From: CAYVMN01 sp964452575
Lineage (GTDB): Bacteria > Desulfobacterota > DSM-4660 > Desulfatiglandales > Desulfatiglandaceae
Direction: 5' to 3'
Length of the DNA: 10,280 bases
NCBI GenBank assembly: GCA_964452575.1
Contig: CAYVMN010000165.1
Coordinates: 1-10,280, forward strand
The translations under genes and the position numbers were made by a program. The first letter of the stretch is position 1; every line of letters starts with the position of its first letter. Under the pieces are notes generated by a model that saw only the letters and a program-made list of their open reading frames with translations, searched no databases and was not told the DNA's origin. Below, piece after piece: positions 1-6,510 of this stretch.

Positions 1-75
1 GAAGAGGGGGTGCCAGAAATGGTGAAAATACTCAAGGACCTGGCGTGGAGGCGCGTATCCGACTGGCTTGAGTAA
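1..75 (+). CDS. C-terminal tail of an unidentified protein (partial)
   Basis: The first 24 codons read open from base 1 to a TAA stop at 73-75 and encode a charged tail containing VKILKDLAWRRVSDWLE. The rest of the gene lies upstream of the window. The KDLA-W-R stretch faintly recalls the KDLAGRDR tail of the release-factor methyltransferase PrmC/HemK, and a PrmA-like methyltransferase follows two genes later, but 24 residues are too few to assign a family. I am confident only that it is the end of a coding region on the plus strand. Confidence 0.5.
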   Translation, partial: EEGVPEMVKILKDLAWRRVSDWLE

Positions 76-90
76 CGGGGCTGGGGGTAG

Positions 91-118
91 GTAACCCTGA
101 ACCAGGAACCATTGAACC
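91..118. repeat. heptamer-phased AACC tract
   Basis: Four consecutive 7-mers read GTAACCC, TGAACCA, GGAACCA and TTGAACC, so an AACC core recurs every seven bases. It lies in the 136-bp gap between the tail gene and the DUF2007-like gene. A tract with the same spacing (20 of 28 bases identical) is at 4196-4223 inside the sigma-factor gene. I see no promoter or terminator that the tract would explain. Confidence 0.55.
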
Positions 119-211
119 TTTTAACGCTTACCAAAAAAGATAGCCGGTTTAGGTACTGCAACTTGTTATTTGGGCCCGGTTGAAGATCTGTCGATGGGCG
201 TGGTGAAGATC

Positions 212-451
212 ATGGAAGGTTACAGGAAAATAGCAACACTCGAGAATGAGTTTGAGGCGCAGCTCCTTGAGTCTACCCTCATGGAGCGAAATATCCCTCA
301 CATGCTGAGATCCTATTATGACACCGCCTTTGACGGGTTATTCCAGACTCAGAAGGGGTGGGGATATGTCAGTGCCCCGGAGGAGTATGTGGACGAGATC
401 AAAGAGATACTCTCCGACCTGAGGCAAAATGATGTGGGCCCCCAAACGTGA
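212..451 (+). CDS. DUF2007-like small protein
   Basis: A 79-residue protein (if started at ATG 212) of the type called putative signal-transducing protein DUF2007. The N-terminus YRKIATLENEFEAQLLESTL followed by MERNIPHML matches the usual beta-alpha pattern, where the chain sees IAT, then an E-A-L helix, then a G/N-I-P turn. The end (APEEYVDEIKEILSDLR) matches the closing helix of such domains. ATG 212 puts the family's M-x(3-5)-IAT start in register; ATG 194 (85 aa) is nearly as likely, and TTG 170 has no ribosome binding site. No signal peptide or membrane segment is visible. These proteins are usually small soluble single-domain proteins without a known reaction. It stands directly ahead of the damaged methyltransferase gene, with 18 bases between stop and next ATG, so they probably share a transcript. 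Confidence 0.6.
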   Translation: MEGYRKIATLENEFEAQLLESTLMERNIPHMLRSYYDTAFDGLFQTQKGWGYVSAPEEYVDEIKEILSDLRQNDVGPQT

Positions 452-469
452 TTGGTTGTCAAGGTGGCG

Positions 470-559
470 ATGATGTGCCCTTCAGGAATTGGACCTTACA
501 AGGACCTTTATGTCTATCTGCTCAATGGAAGGGTGAGTAGATATGATGGAGAGGCTTGA
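470..559 (+). pseudogene. N-terminal remnant of PrmA-like methyltransferase
   Basis: A 29-codon reading frame starts at ATG 470 or 473 behind AAGGTGG (461-467) and stops at TGA 557-559. It encodes PYKDLYVYLLNGRVS. From memory (not checked), that resembles the first beta strand and turn of a deltaproteobacterial PrmA-related methyltransferase family. The frame overlaps, in another register, the start of the 543-983 frame, which carries the C-terminal SAM-binding half of the same kind of enzyme. I infer that the two were once one gene and that roughly 100 or more middle codons were deleted with a frameshift near 530-550. If the resemblance is wrong, this is just a short leader peptide. Confidence 0.4.
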
Positions 560-983
560 CCGAGTGCTTGACCTGGGAACCGGTAGCGGGATTTTGGCCA
601 TAGCCGCGGCCCTCCTGGGGGCAAAGAGAGTGGTGGCAATTGACGTGAATCCCTTGTGTGTAAAAACGGCCGGGAGGAATGTAGGTCTCAACCACCTTGA
701 GGAGAAGATCCAGGTGGTTGAAGGATCAGCAGAAGAGATGGCGAGCGAGCGGGCGGAGCTTGTGCTTGCCAACATTCATTACGAGGTGATAAAGGGGCTT
801 CTCAAGAGAAGATCTTTCAGAGAAAAAAAGAGACTTATCATTTCTGGGTTGATGAGAAGCCAGTACCACGACGTTCGGTCGGGACTGGAAGGGCGCGATT
901 TCCGTATTCTCCGTGCGTGGGATCACGAGATGACATGGTATACGGTCTTGGCCTTGAAAAAGGAGGATGCTAATGCCCGGTGA
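543..983 (+). CDS. PrmA-like class I methyltransferase, SAM-binding half, probably truncated
   Basis: A 146-residue class I SAM-dependent methyltransferase core. Motif I is LDLGTGSG (residues 9-16). The acidic residue that holds the SAM ribose is D34 in VVAIDVNPL, and the motif-IV position is LANIHY (75-80), as in ribosomal protein L11 methyltransferase relatives. Motif I begins only nine residues from the first Met. The N-terminal substrate domain and the FGxGxHPTT segment that normally precede motif I in PrmA-type enzymes are absent. A likely piece of the lost N-terminus lies in another frame at 470-559. An in-frame TGA at 534-536 blocks extension. ATG 543 has only GGGTGAG nearby as ribosome binding site, so translation could depend on coupling to the overlapping remnant. 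The 3' end overlaps the thioesterase start by 11 bases. Likely a decaying gene; a functional minimal methyltransferase is the alternative. Confidence 0.65.
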   Translation: MMERLDRVLDLGTGSGILAIAAALLGAKRVVAIDVNPLCVKTAGRNVGLNHLEEKIQVVEGSAEEMASERAELVLANIHYEVIKGLLKRRSFREKKRLIISGLMRSQYHDVRSGLEGRDFRILRAWDHEMTWYTVLALKKEDANAR

Positions 984-1464
984 GGAAAGGATTGCCATTG
1001 AAAAACCTAATGGCCATTACTGTTTCGCCTGCGGAACCGCCAATCCCATTGGTCTAAAACTTGACTTTTATCGCTCCGGGGAAGCGGTCTGTACTGATGT
1101 CGTCTTGGAGAGGTTCCATGAGGGATGGGAGAATATAGTCCATGGGGGTATCATATCCACACTGCTTGATGAGGTGATGTCATGGGCAATTATGTATAAG
1201 AAAAGGACCCTACTTGTAACGAGGAATATGAATATAAAGTATGTGAGGCCTGTAACGGTTGGGATCCCTCTAACGGCACGCGGTTGGTTCGTAGATGATT
1301 CGGAACCTCCCAAGATAAGGGCGAGGGCGGAAATCAGGGACGAGAAGGAAAGGCTCTTGGTAAGAAGCAGGGGAGAGTTTGTCAGGCTGTCAAAAGAGCA
1401 ATTCTCTTTGATTCCAAAGGAGATAAGAGAGGATATGGTTTCTGTTTTCAGCAACTTCGACTAA
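973..1464 (+). CDS. PaaI/4HBT hotdog-fold thioesterase
   Basis: A 163-residue single hotdog-domain protein, probably a cytoplasmic acyl-CoA thioesterase that hydrolyses an acyl-CoA to the free acid and CoA. The N-terminus has CFACG (17-21) followed by NPIGLKLDF, the entry typical of PaaI-like members. The central helix carries HGGIISTLLDE (57-67), where the HGG turn and the D-E pair at 66-67 correspond to the family's active-site region. The remaining beta strands (TRNMNIKYVRPV, then the I-R-A-R-A-E-I-R strand) complete the fold. AGGAGG at 961-966 favours ATG 973 (spacing 6) over ATG 967, which would sit directly on it. The gene overlaps the methyltransferase stop and is followed by the DUF362 gene. 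The substrate cannot be told from the sequence. Confidence 0.85.
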   Translation: MPGEERIAIEKPNGHYCFACGTANPIGLKLDFYRSGEAVCTDVVLERFHEGWENIVHGGIISTLLDEVMSWAIMYKKRTLLVTRNMNIKYVRPVTVGIPLTARGWFVDDSEPPKIRARAEIRDEKERLLVRSRGEFVRLSKEQFSLIPKEIREDMVSVFSNFD

Positions 1465-1513
1465 TTTGCCAAACAAGGGATTATCTGGTCGGGTCTTGGA
1501 GCAGGATTTCAAT

Positions 1514-2851
1514 ATGGTCGGTTCAAGTCTGGGCAAGAGGATCGTATCCATCGTCAGATATGAGAGGCCTTTGCAATCAGTAAGAAAGGCGGTTGACCTC
1601 TCGAGGGGGCTTGAAGGTCTCCCCCGCAATCCAAAGGTATTTGTAAAGCCCAATATAGTCTTTTGGACCAGGGCAGTAAGGTTCCCAAAGTGGGGCGTTA
1701 TCACTACATCTCGCGTGGTTGAAGACATGGTAGTGCTCCTGAAGGAGCATGGTGTGGATGATATTACCATCGGCGAGGGGATCGTGATCATGGAACCAAA
1801 GGATAGAGAAACGCCCACACATGCCTTTAAGACCCTCGGTTATGACATCTTGGAGGAACGCTACGGAGTCAAATGTGTCAACATCCATGAGAGGCCTTTT
1901 GAAAGGGTTGACTTGGGCAAAGGAGTCACACTCAATTTCAATTCCGACTTTCTCCAAAGCGATTTTGTTGTGGACCTGCCGGTCCTCAAGACCCATTCCC
2001 AGACAGTGGTCAGCCTGGGGATCAAGAACCTGAAAGGGACGTTGGACATGAAGTCCCGTCAAAAGTGCCACAGCGCTGATCCGGAAAGGGACCTCAACTT
2101 CTTTGTTTCAAGGCTTCTAAAGGCCCTCCCTCCCAGTTTCACACTCCTTGATGGCATCTACACCAATGCGCGAGGTCCTGGATTTGATGGAAAGCTAAGG
2201 AGGAGCAACCTCTTGGTGGCATCGTCAGACATCCTCTCGGTCGACATGGTGGGGGCCAGGGTACTCGGCTATGACCCGGCCGAGGTTCCTCATCTGGCCC
2301 GTGCTGCCCGGGATCTGGGGAGGCCTATGGATCTTTCTGACGTTGAAGTTGTCGGAGAGGCCATTGAGAAAGTCGCCAGGCACCATGAATATTCGTTTCC
2401 CTATAACGAGGACGAGACTCTCCCCCTTCCCATGAAGCGTATGGGTATTGAGGGGCTCTCTTACAGGAAGTATGATCTCACACTCTGTACCTATTGCTCA
2501 TCCCTGACCGGGGTGATCTTGATGGGGATCGTAAAGGCGTGGGAAGGCGAGCCCTGGGATGATGTTGAGGTCCTGAGCGGTAAACTAATGAGACCCACAC
2601 CAGGAAAGAAAAACACCATTTTGATTGGAAAATGCATTTGCAAGGCCAACAAAGACGACCCCCACATCACCAGGGGGATCGCGGTAAAAGGGTGCCCTCC
2701 CTCCAGGAAAGAGATAGCTGAGGCCTTTCATCAGGCGGGCATTCCCATAGATCCGGCTCTCTTGGAAGATATGGAGAGGACACCGGCGATCTATATGAGG
2801 AAATATGATGGCAGGCCTGAGTTTGACGAATCCTTTTTCAGGATAGGGTAG
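1514..2851 (+). CDS. DUF362 domain protein with Cys-rich C-terminus
   Basis: A 445-residue DUF362 protein. The strand-turn VFVKPN (KPN at 45-47), the LGIKNLKG signature (168-175) and the later LLDGI...GPGFDG segment are the family's marks. No signal peptide or membrane segment is visible. DUF362 proteins have no settled reaction; many carry ferredoxin or other metal-binding extensions. Here the last 120 residues hold five cysteines: CTYC (325, 328), KCIC (374, 376) and KGCPP (394), spaced unlike a 2[4Fe-4S] ferredoxin. ATG 1514 is chosen because GGAGCAGG lies about 8-9 bases upstream and the protein then begins as family members do; TTG 1466, two bases after the thioesterase stop, would add 16 residues. 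It ends four bases from the convergent pcm gene. Confidence 0.8.
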   Translation: MVGSSLGKRIVSIVRYERPLQSVRKAVDLSRGLEGLPRNPKVFVKPNIVFWTRAVRFPKWGVITTSRVVEDMVVLLKEHGVDDITIGEGIVIMEPKDRETPTHAFKTLGYDILEERYGVKCVNIHERPFERVDLGKGVTLNFNSDFLQSDFVVDLPVLKTHSQTVVSLGIKNLKGTLDMKSRQKCHSADPERDLNFFVSRLLKALPPSFTLLDGIYTNARGPGFDGKLRRSNLLVASSDILSVDMVGARVLGYDPAEVPHLARAARDLGRPMDLSDVEVVGEAIEKVARHHEYSFPYNEDETLPLPMKRMGIEGLSYRKYDLTLCTYCSSLTGVILMGIVKAWEGEPWDDVEVLSGKLMRPTPGKKNTILIGKCICKANKDDPHITRGIAVKGCPPSRKEIAEAFHQAGIPIDPALLEDMERTPAIYMRKYDGRPEFDESFFRIG

Positions 2852-2862
2852 TTCCCTACTCC
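2841..2862. terminator. hairpin spanning both convergent stop codons
   Basis: GGA-TAGGG (2841-2848) pairs with CCCTA-C-TCC (2854-2862), with one bulged C and a 5-base loop. The loop contains most of the DUF362 TAG stop (2849-2851), and the right arm contains the pcm stop (complement of 2856-2858). No T-tract follows on either strand, so it is not a classical intrinsic terminator. It may slow or end both convergent transcripts. Confidence 0.4.
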
Positions 2863-3509
2863 TTCCATCCGTGGACGCCCACAAGGTCCACGAAACGGCA
2901 ACCCCCCAGGTCTTCCTGAATATGCCGGCCTTTTCTATTGGTCACCTTGATCAATTCCTGGGTGAAACGGTTTCCGATTGGGATCACGAGCCTTCCGCAC
3001 TCAGCGAGCTGGTCAAGGAGGGGTTTAGGAATCTTGGGAGCCCCGGCCGTTACAATGATGGCATCAAAGGGTTCAAATTGCCTCCAGCCCAGGGTACCGT
3101 CAAAGGCCTTGAAGAGGATATTCTTGTAACCCAATTCCGTTAGAAGGTCTCTGGCCTTGATCATTAAGTCCTTGATCCTTTCAACTGTATAGACGGTCCT
3201 CGACAGTTCAGCAAGGATCGCTGTCTGGTAGCCGCTGCCCGTGCCGATTTCCAGGGTCTTTTCGTTGCCTTTGAGCTCCAGGGCCTCAGTCATAAGGGCC
3301 ACAATATACGGCTGGGATATGGTCTGCTTGTGTCCAATTGGGAGGGGATGATCGTTATAGGCCTCTCCAATAAGCGCATCTTCAACAAAACGGTGTCTGG
3401 GGACCTTGCCCATCACTTCCAGCACCAGCTGATCCTTGATCCCACGGGGTACGAGCTGATTCCTGACCATCTTTTCTCTGGCCAGGCGATAGTCGTTTAT
3501 TCCGGACAT
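2856..3509 (-). CDS. pcm: protein-L-isoaspartate O-methyltransferase
   Basis: A 217-residue enzyme that methylates the alpha-carboxyl of L-isoaspartyl residues in damaged proteins with SAM, so that they can revert to aspartate. The family features are in order: the N-terminal helix with MVRNQL (14-19), VPRHRFV (36-42), the HPLPIGHKQTISQP substrate loop (54-67), SAM motif I EIGTGSGYQ (87-95), the acidic strand end VYTVERI, and the late LVIPIG strand. The length is normal. It is cytoplasmic, with no signal peptide. The ATG is preceded by AGGGAAAG on the coding strand. It is transcribed away from the ECF sigma gene (171-bp divergent gap) and runs into the DUF362 gene. The assignment is secure. 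Confidence 0.95.
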   Translation of the reverse strand: MSGINDYRLAREKMVRNQLVPRGIKDQLVLEVMGKVPRHRFVEDALIGEAYNDHPLPIGHKQTISQPYIVALMTEALELKGNEKTLEIGTGSGYQTAILAELSRTVYTVERIKDLMIKARDLLTELGYKNILFKAFDGTLGWRQFEPFDAIIVTAGAPKIPKPLLDQLAECGRLVIPIGNRFTQELIKVTNRKGRHIQEDLGGCRFVDLVGVHGWKE

Positions 3510-3680
3510 TGGCTTTCCCTTTTAGTCCACTCTTGGACAAAACCTTAGCACATAATCCACAGCCATGCAATCAGTGACCTACCCCTGTCTCGGCCCCATT
3601 TGAGGATGAAAATACTGGACATCCAAATCGCTATGTGACAAAAGCGAAATGAGTGGTGTAGAACATAAGCGAGAGAGGGA
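3510..3680. other. divergent intergenic region, pcm / ECF sigma
   Basis: This 171-bp gap must hold the promoters of both pcm and the sigma gene. Two short inverted repeats are visible: GTCCA-CTCT-TGGAC (3525-3538) and TGGA-CA-TCCA (3616-3625). No good sigma-70 box pair was found on either strand; a weak ECF-type candidate is listed separately. The sigma gene's ribosome binding region is GAGAGAGGGA (3671-3680), directly before ATG 3681. Confidence 0.5.
3607..3634 (+). promoter_or_regulatory. candidate ECF-type promoter of the sigma gene
   Basis: TGAAAA (3607-3612), a 16-base spacer and CGCTAT (3629-3634) have the general look of an ECF-sigma promoter (GAA-containing -35 box, CG-containing -10 box). 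It would start a transcript about 40 bases before ATG 3681. Autoregulation is common for ECF sigma factors, but a match of this strength could occur by chance. Confidence 0.25.
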
Positions 3681-4244
3681 ATGGATCTCACAGACTCGGC
3701 ACTGGTTGAGCAGGTCTTGAGCGGAGACAAGGATGCGTTTGAGGAGATCGTGCAGAGGCATCAACACCGGGTCTATTATGTGGCGCTCTCAAGGTTAAGG
3801 GATCGATACGAGGCCGAGGATCTGGCCCAGGAGACCTTTATCCAGGCCTATCGCAAACTGGCCTCGTATGATTCCCGATACAGCTTCAGAAGCTGGCTTA
3901 TGACCATCTGTGTAAACCGTGGGAAGAATCGGTTACGAAGCCTGGCAAGGAGGAATCGGGCATACCGGGCACACCGGGAGGCGTCTTCGGGAGAGCTTCA
4001 CGGTCTTGATCAGGGGCTTGTGGCCTTGAGGGAAGCGATCTATCAAATCCCGGAAAAGCTCCGTTTGCCGCTGGTGTTGAAGCATGTGGAAGGGTTCTCG
4101 TATGAAGAGGTTGCCGACATCATGAGAATCAGTATAAGCGCAGCCAAAATGAGGGTAAGGCGTGCTAGGGATGCACTGGTGCAAAACATGAGACCGGTAA
4201 CGAGGAACCCGGAACCGTCAATCCGTCAGGGGTCTATATCTTGA
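3681..4244 (+). CDS. ECF-family RNA polymerase sigma factor
   Basis: A 187-residue sigma-70 family protein of the extracytoplasmic-function group. It has only the sigma-2 and sigma-4 domains. Sigma-2 runs from about 18 to 88: AFEEIVQRH, then DLAQETFIQAYRKL (47-60), then FRSWLMTICVNRGKNRLRS (69-87), the -10-binding part. A basic linker follows. Sigma-4 runs from about 113 to 168: IPEKLRLPLVLKHVEGFSY, EEVADIM, then the recognition helix ISISAAKMRVRRARDAL. The tail after residue 170 (PVTRNPEPSIRQ...) is proline-rich, is not part of sigma-4 and is encoded by the heptamer-phased tract at 4196-4223. The stop overlaps the next gene's start (TTGA, 4241-4244), as expected for a sigma factor cotranscribed and coupled with its regulator. 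Upstream SD-like GAGAGAGGGA supports ATG 3681. Confidence 0.93.
   Translation: MDLTDSALVEQVLSGDKDAFEEIVQRHQHRVYYVALSRLRDRYEAEDLAQETFIQAYRKLASYDSRYSFRSWLMTICVNRGKNRLRSLARRNRAYRAHREASSGELHGLDQGLVALREAIYQIPEKLRLPLVLKHVEGFSYEEVADIMRISISAAKMRVRRARDALVQNMRPVTRNPEPSIRQGSIS
4196..4223. repeat. heptamer-phased tract inside the sigma-factor 3' end
   Basis: The 7-mers GGTAACG, AGGAACC, CGGAACC and GTCAATC lie in a row and encode residues about 172-181 of the sigma factor. Aligned from GTAAC, the tract matches 91-118 at 20 of 28 positions with the same spacing. It ends a few bases before the AGGGG ribosome binding site of the downstream gene. Confidence 0.5.
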
Positions 4245-5545
4245 GGGATCAAAACGACTGGGTCCATGATATTTTGGACAAAGAAGGACATTTGGAAAGA
4301 CGGCCACCCGATGAAACCACCAGAGCCGATCGCCTATCCCGGTATAAAGATGTCCTGGGCCTTCTAGAGAGGAATCAGGAGCAGGCCCCTGATGGTTTTG
4401 CCGCACGGGTTATGGCCGCGCTGCCTGATCGCACGGGATCTTCATGGGGCAAGAGGTTGCGTTTCTTATGGCCGGAACGACACTTGTGGATCTTCCCGGC
4501 ACTCACGGGGGCCGTTGCGATGCTTCTCGTCATGCTGGGTATTCGTTTTATCGAGGAGGCGAAGGCCCCAGGGCTGATTCAGTTCACATTTGAGCTTTAC
4601 GCCCCGCAGGCCAAAAGGGTAGAGGTTGTGGGTACCTTTTCCGATTGGATGCCTGGCGAGATAGTTCTCAGAGGGCCAAGTGTCACTGGTTATTGGCGGA
4701 GGGATGTAATGCTACCACCGGGGCGGTACGAATACCTCTATACGGTTGATGGCGAAAAGCGGGTCCTGGATCACAGGGCGGGGCTACAGCGTCCGGACGG
4801 CTTCGGGCAGCGGAACAGTGTGCTTGTGATCAGGCCGGAAATGGCCCGGTACACACAAGGTTACCCATCAGATGAGAACGAGGTTGTCATCCTGACTGAG
4901 AGAGACAGGGAAATTTCGTTACCCCAGGAAGCCGGGGAGCAATGGGCGGCTATTCTTCGGGATGGGACTAAGGCCGGTGTTAACGGTGATAGGCTAGAAC
5001 ATGTGCTGGCCCGAATGGCATCTGCCGGCATTTCGCCTCTCCAGGCTCGAACTCTCCTGGTCCCCGTATTTCAGGGAGCCCGATCCGGGATCCCGGTAAA
5101 ACGTATTATCTTAAAGCTCCACGAAGGTATATTAAAGGGCGTATCCCTTGACCAGATTGCCTTGGTTGTCAAGAAGCGGTATCTTTGTCTGAAGAAGGCA
5201 GGCCAGTTGCTGATCGAGGCAGGACTCGGGCATGCCATCGAAAGGGTACCGGAGTTACACGTCTCAATCGCCTTTGCCCTTGAAAGCGGCCAGGACCATT
5301 CCTACTTGAGTGAAGTGTTGACGGCAGGAAAGGGGAAAGAGCTCGGCCAGCTGAATGCTGTCATCGAGGCTGGTGAGACACTCCATCATGCGGGTCTTGA
5401 GCACGAAGCGCTCAGGCTCATAATCAAAGACTGCCTTGAAAAAGATCTTGAATGGCCAGAGGTAAACAGGGTCGTTCGGCATGTGAAAGAAGGACTCAAA
5501 CACGGCCTCGACGGGAAGACAATCCGCGCAAGACTTTGGATATGA
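4241..5545 (+). CDS. single-pass membrane protein with CBM48 domain, putative anti-sigma factor
   Basis: A 434-residue protein in three parts. Residues 1-75 are polar and resemble the cytoplasmic end of membrane anti-sigma factors (YKDVLGLLER, then FAARVMAALPD at 53-63), but lack the HxxxCxxC zinc motif. A hydrophobic helix at about 83-103 spans the membrane. Residues 113-197 form an isoamylase early-set / CBM48 (AMPK-beta-type) fold: VEVVGTFSDW (127-136), the central Y-W (150-151), PPGRYEYLYTVDGE (159-172) and DGFGQRNSVLVI (186-197). Such domains bind alpha-glucans such as glycogen. Residues about 230-434 are helical with recurring Gly-Ile/Val-Ser/Pro turns and match nothing I know. It starts at TTG 4241 with AGGGG eight bases upstream, overlapping the sigma stop. 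By position and topology it is probably the sigma factor's membrane regulator, with the sugar-binding part outside. The function is inferred. Confidence 0.75.
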   Translation: MRDQNDWVHDILDKEGHLERRPPDETTRADRLSRYKDVLGLLERNQEQAPDGFAARVMAALPDRTGSSWGKRLRFLWPERHLWIFPALTGAVAMLLVMLGIRFIEEAKAPGLIQFTFELYAPQAKRVEVVGTFSDWMPGEIVLRGPSVTGYWRRDVMLPPGRYEYLYTVDGEKRVLDHRAGLQRPDGFGQRNSVLVIRPEMARYTQGYPSDENEVVILTERDREISLPQEAGEQWAAILRDGTKAGVNGDRLEHVLARMASAGISPLQARTLLVPVFQGARSGIPVKRIILKLHEGILKGVSLDQIALVVKKRYLCLKKAGQLLIEAGLGHAIERVPELHVSIAFALESGQDHSYLSEVLTAGKGKELGQLNAVIEAGETLHHAGLEHEALRLIIKDCLEKDLEWPEVNRVVRHVKEGLKHGLDGKTIRARLWI

Positions 5546-5556
5546 CAGCCAACGGC

Positions 5557-6495
5557 TCATCGAACGAACTCGGTTCCGGCCTCTAACGCCAGACCTCTCT
5601 CAATATCTTCGAGGGCAGTAACGAGGGCCCTCTGACCACCACTTCGGATAAACCGGGCACAGGCCACTACCTTGGGCAGCATGGACCCTTCGGAGAAGTG
5701 ACCTTCCTTCCTGTAACGATCCGCTTCGATAAGTGTCATGGTCCGGAGGAAGTGCTGATCCGGTTTGCCGTAATTGATTGCGACACCAGGGACATCGGTT
5801 GCAATGAGGAATATGTCCACTCCCACTTCTTCTGCCAGCTTTGCGCTGGCCAGGTCCTTGTCTATCACCGCATCCACGCCGCAAAACTTTCTGCCCTCCC
5901 GAATGACGGGTATTCCGCCTCCCCCGCAGCAGATTACGATATAGTCCTTCTCGATTAGATCCCTTATCTCCCTCTTCTCCACGATGGTCACCGGTTCGGG
6001 TGAGACGACCACACGCCTATACCCCTTATGGGTCTTCACGGTCGGGTAATCCACGGTCCTCCTTTCCTCCTCGGTTAGGATCGGGCCAATGGGTTTGGAT
6101 GGGTTCTTAAACGCTGGGTCCCTTTCATCAACAACCACATAGCTCAACAGGCTGACAAACCGCTGGTCTTTATCCAGGGCCAATTTCATTAGTTCAGTGT
6201 CCAGGGTTGATTCGATCATATAACCGATCCACCCCTGGGTCTGGGCAACCAGTATCTCCAAAGGGAGCCTGGGCAGCTTGTCAGAGAGTTCTTGCTGGAT
6301 CAGGAGGTGTCCTACCTGGGGCCCATTCCCGTGTGTAATGATAATACGGTAATTCCTGGACAGTCTGGCAATCTGTTTCATAGGCACCACGAGATTCTTG
6401 AATTGCTCCTCAACAGTGCCTTCCTGGCCCTTGCGGATCAGGGCGTTGCCACCAAAGGCCACGAGAAGCGTCTCTTTTCTCTTTCCGTTTTTCAT
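5557..6495 (-). CDS. arcC: carbamate kinase
   Basis: A 312-residue amino-acid-kinase-family enzyme of normal length. It catalyses carbamoyl phosphate + ADP to ATP + carbamate (to CO2 and ammonia). Visible marks are FGGNAL (14-19), ITHGNGPQVG (53-62), the carbamate-kinase-specific insertion with QTQGWIGYMIE, the glycine-rich CCGGGGIPVI loop, GVDAVIDKDLASAKLA and LIATDVPGVA. The late GSMLPKV has Leu where most members have Gly (GSMGPKV), a mild deviation. It is cytoplasmic. AGAGG lies 5 bases before the ATG on the coding strand. It follows the P-loop gene across a 74-bp gap filled by a heptamer repeat. It converges with the CBM48 gene, whose stop lies 11 bases away, with no room for separate terminators. 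In this cluster it would yield ATP from carbamoyl phosphate. Confidence 0.93.
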   Translation of the reverse strand: MKNGKRKETLLVAFGGNALIRKGQEGTVEEQFKNLVVPMKQIARLSRNYRIIITHGNGPQVGHLLIQQELSDKLPRLPLEILVAQTQGWIGYMIESTLDTELMKLALDKDQRFVSLLSYVVVDERDPAFKNPSKPIGPILTEEERRTVDYPTVKTHKGYRRVVVSPEPVTIVEKREIRDLIEKDYIVICCGGGGIPVIREGRKFCGVDAVIDKDLASAKLAEEVGVDIFLIATDVPGVAINYGKPDQHFLRTMTLIEADRYRKEGHFSEGSMLPKVVACARFIRSGGQRALVTALEDIERGLALEAGTEFVR

Positions 6496-6510
6496 GAGGA
6501 CCTCTGTTAT

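Noticed and set aside
557..559. In-frame TGA of the methyltransferase remnant as a selenocysteine codon
   Set aside because: The frame meets another stop four codons later, no SECIS-like stem was seen, and a frame change is needed anyway to reach the SAM motif.
3554..3563. DnaA-box-like TAATCCACA
   Set aside because: It is a single 8-of-9 match with no companions, no AT-rich region and no replication genes nearby.
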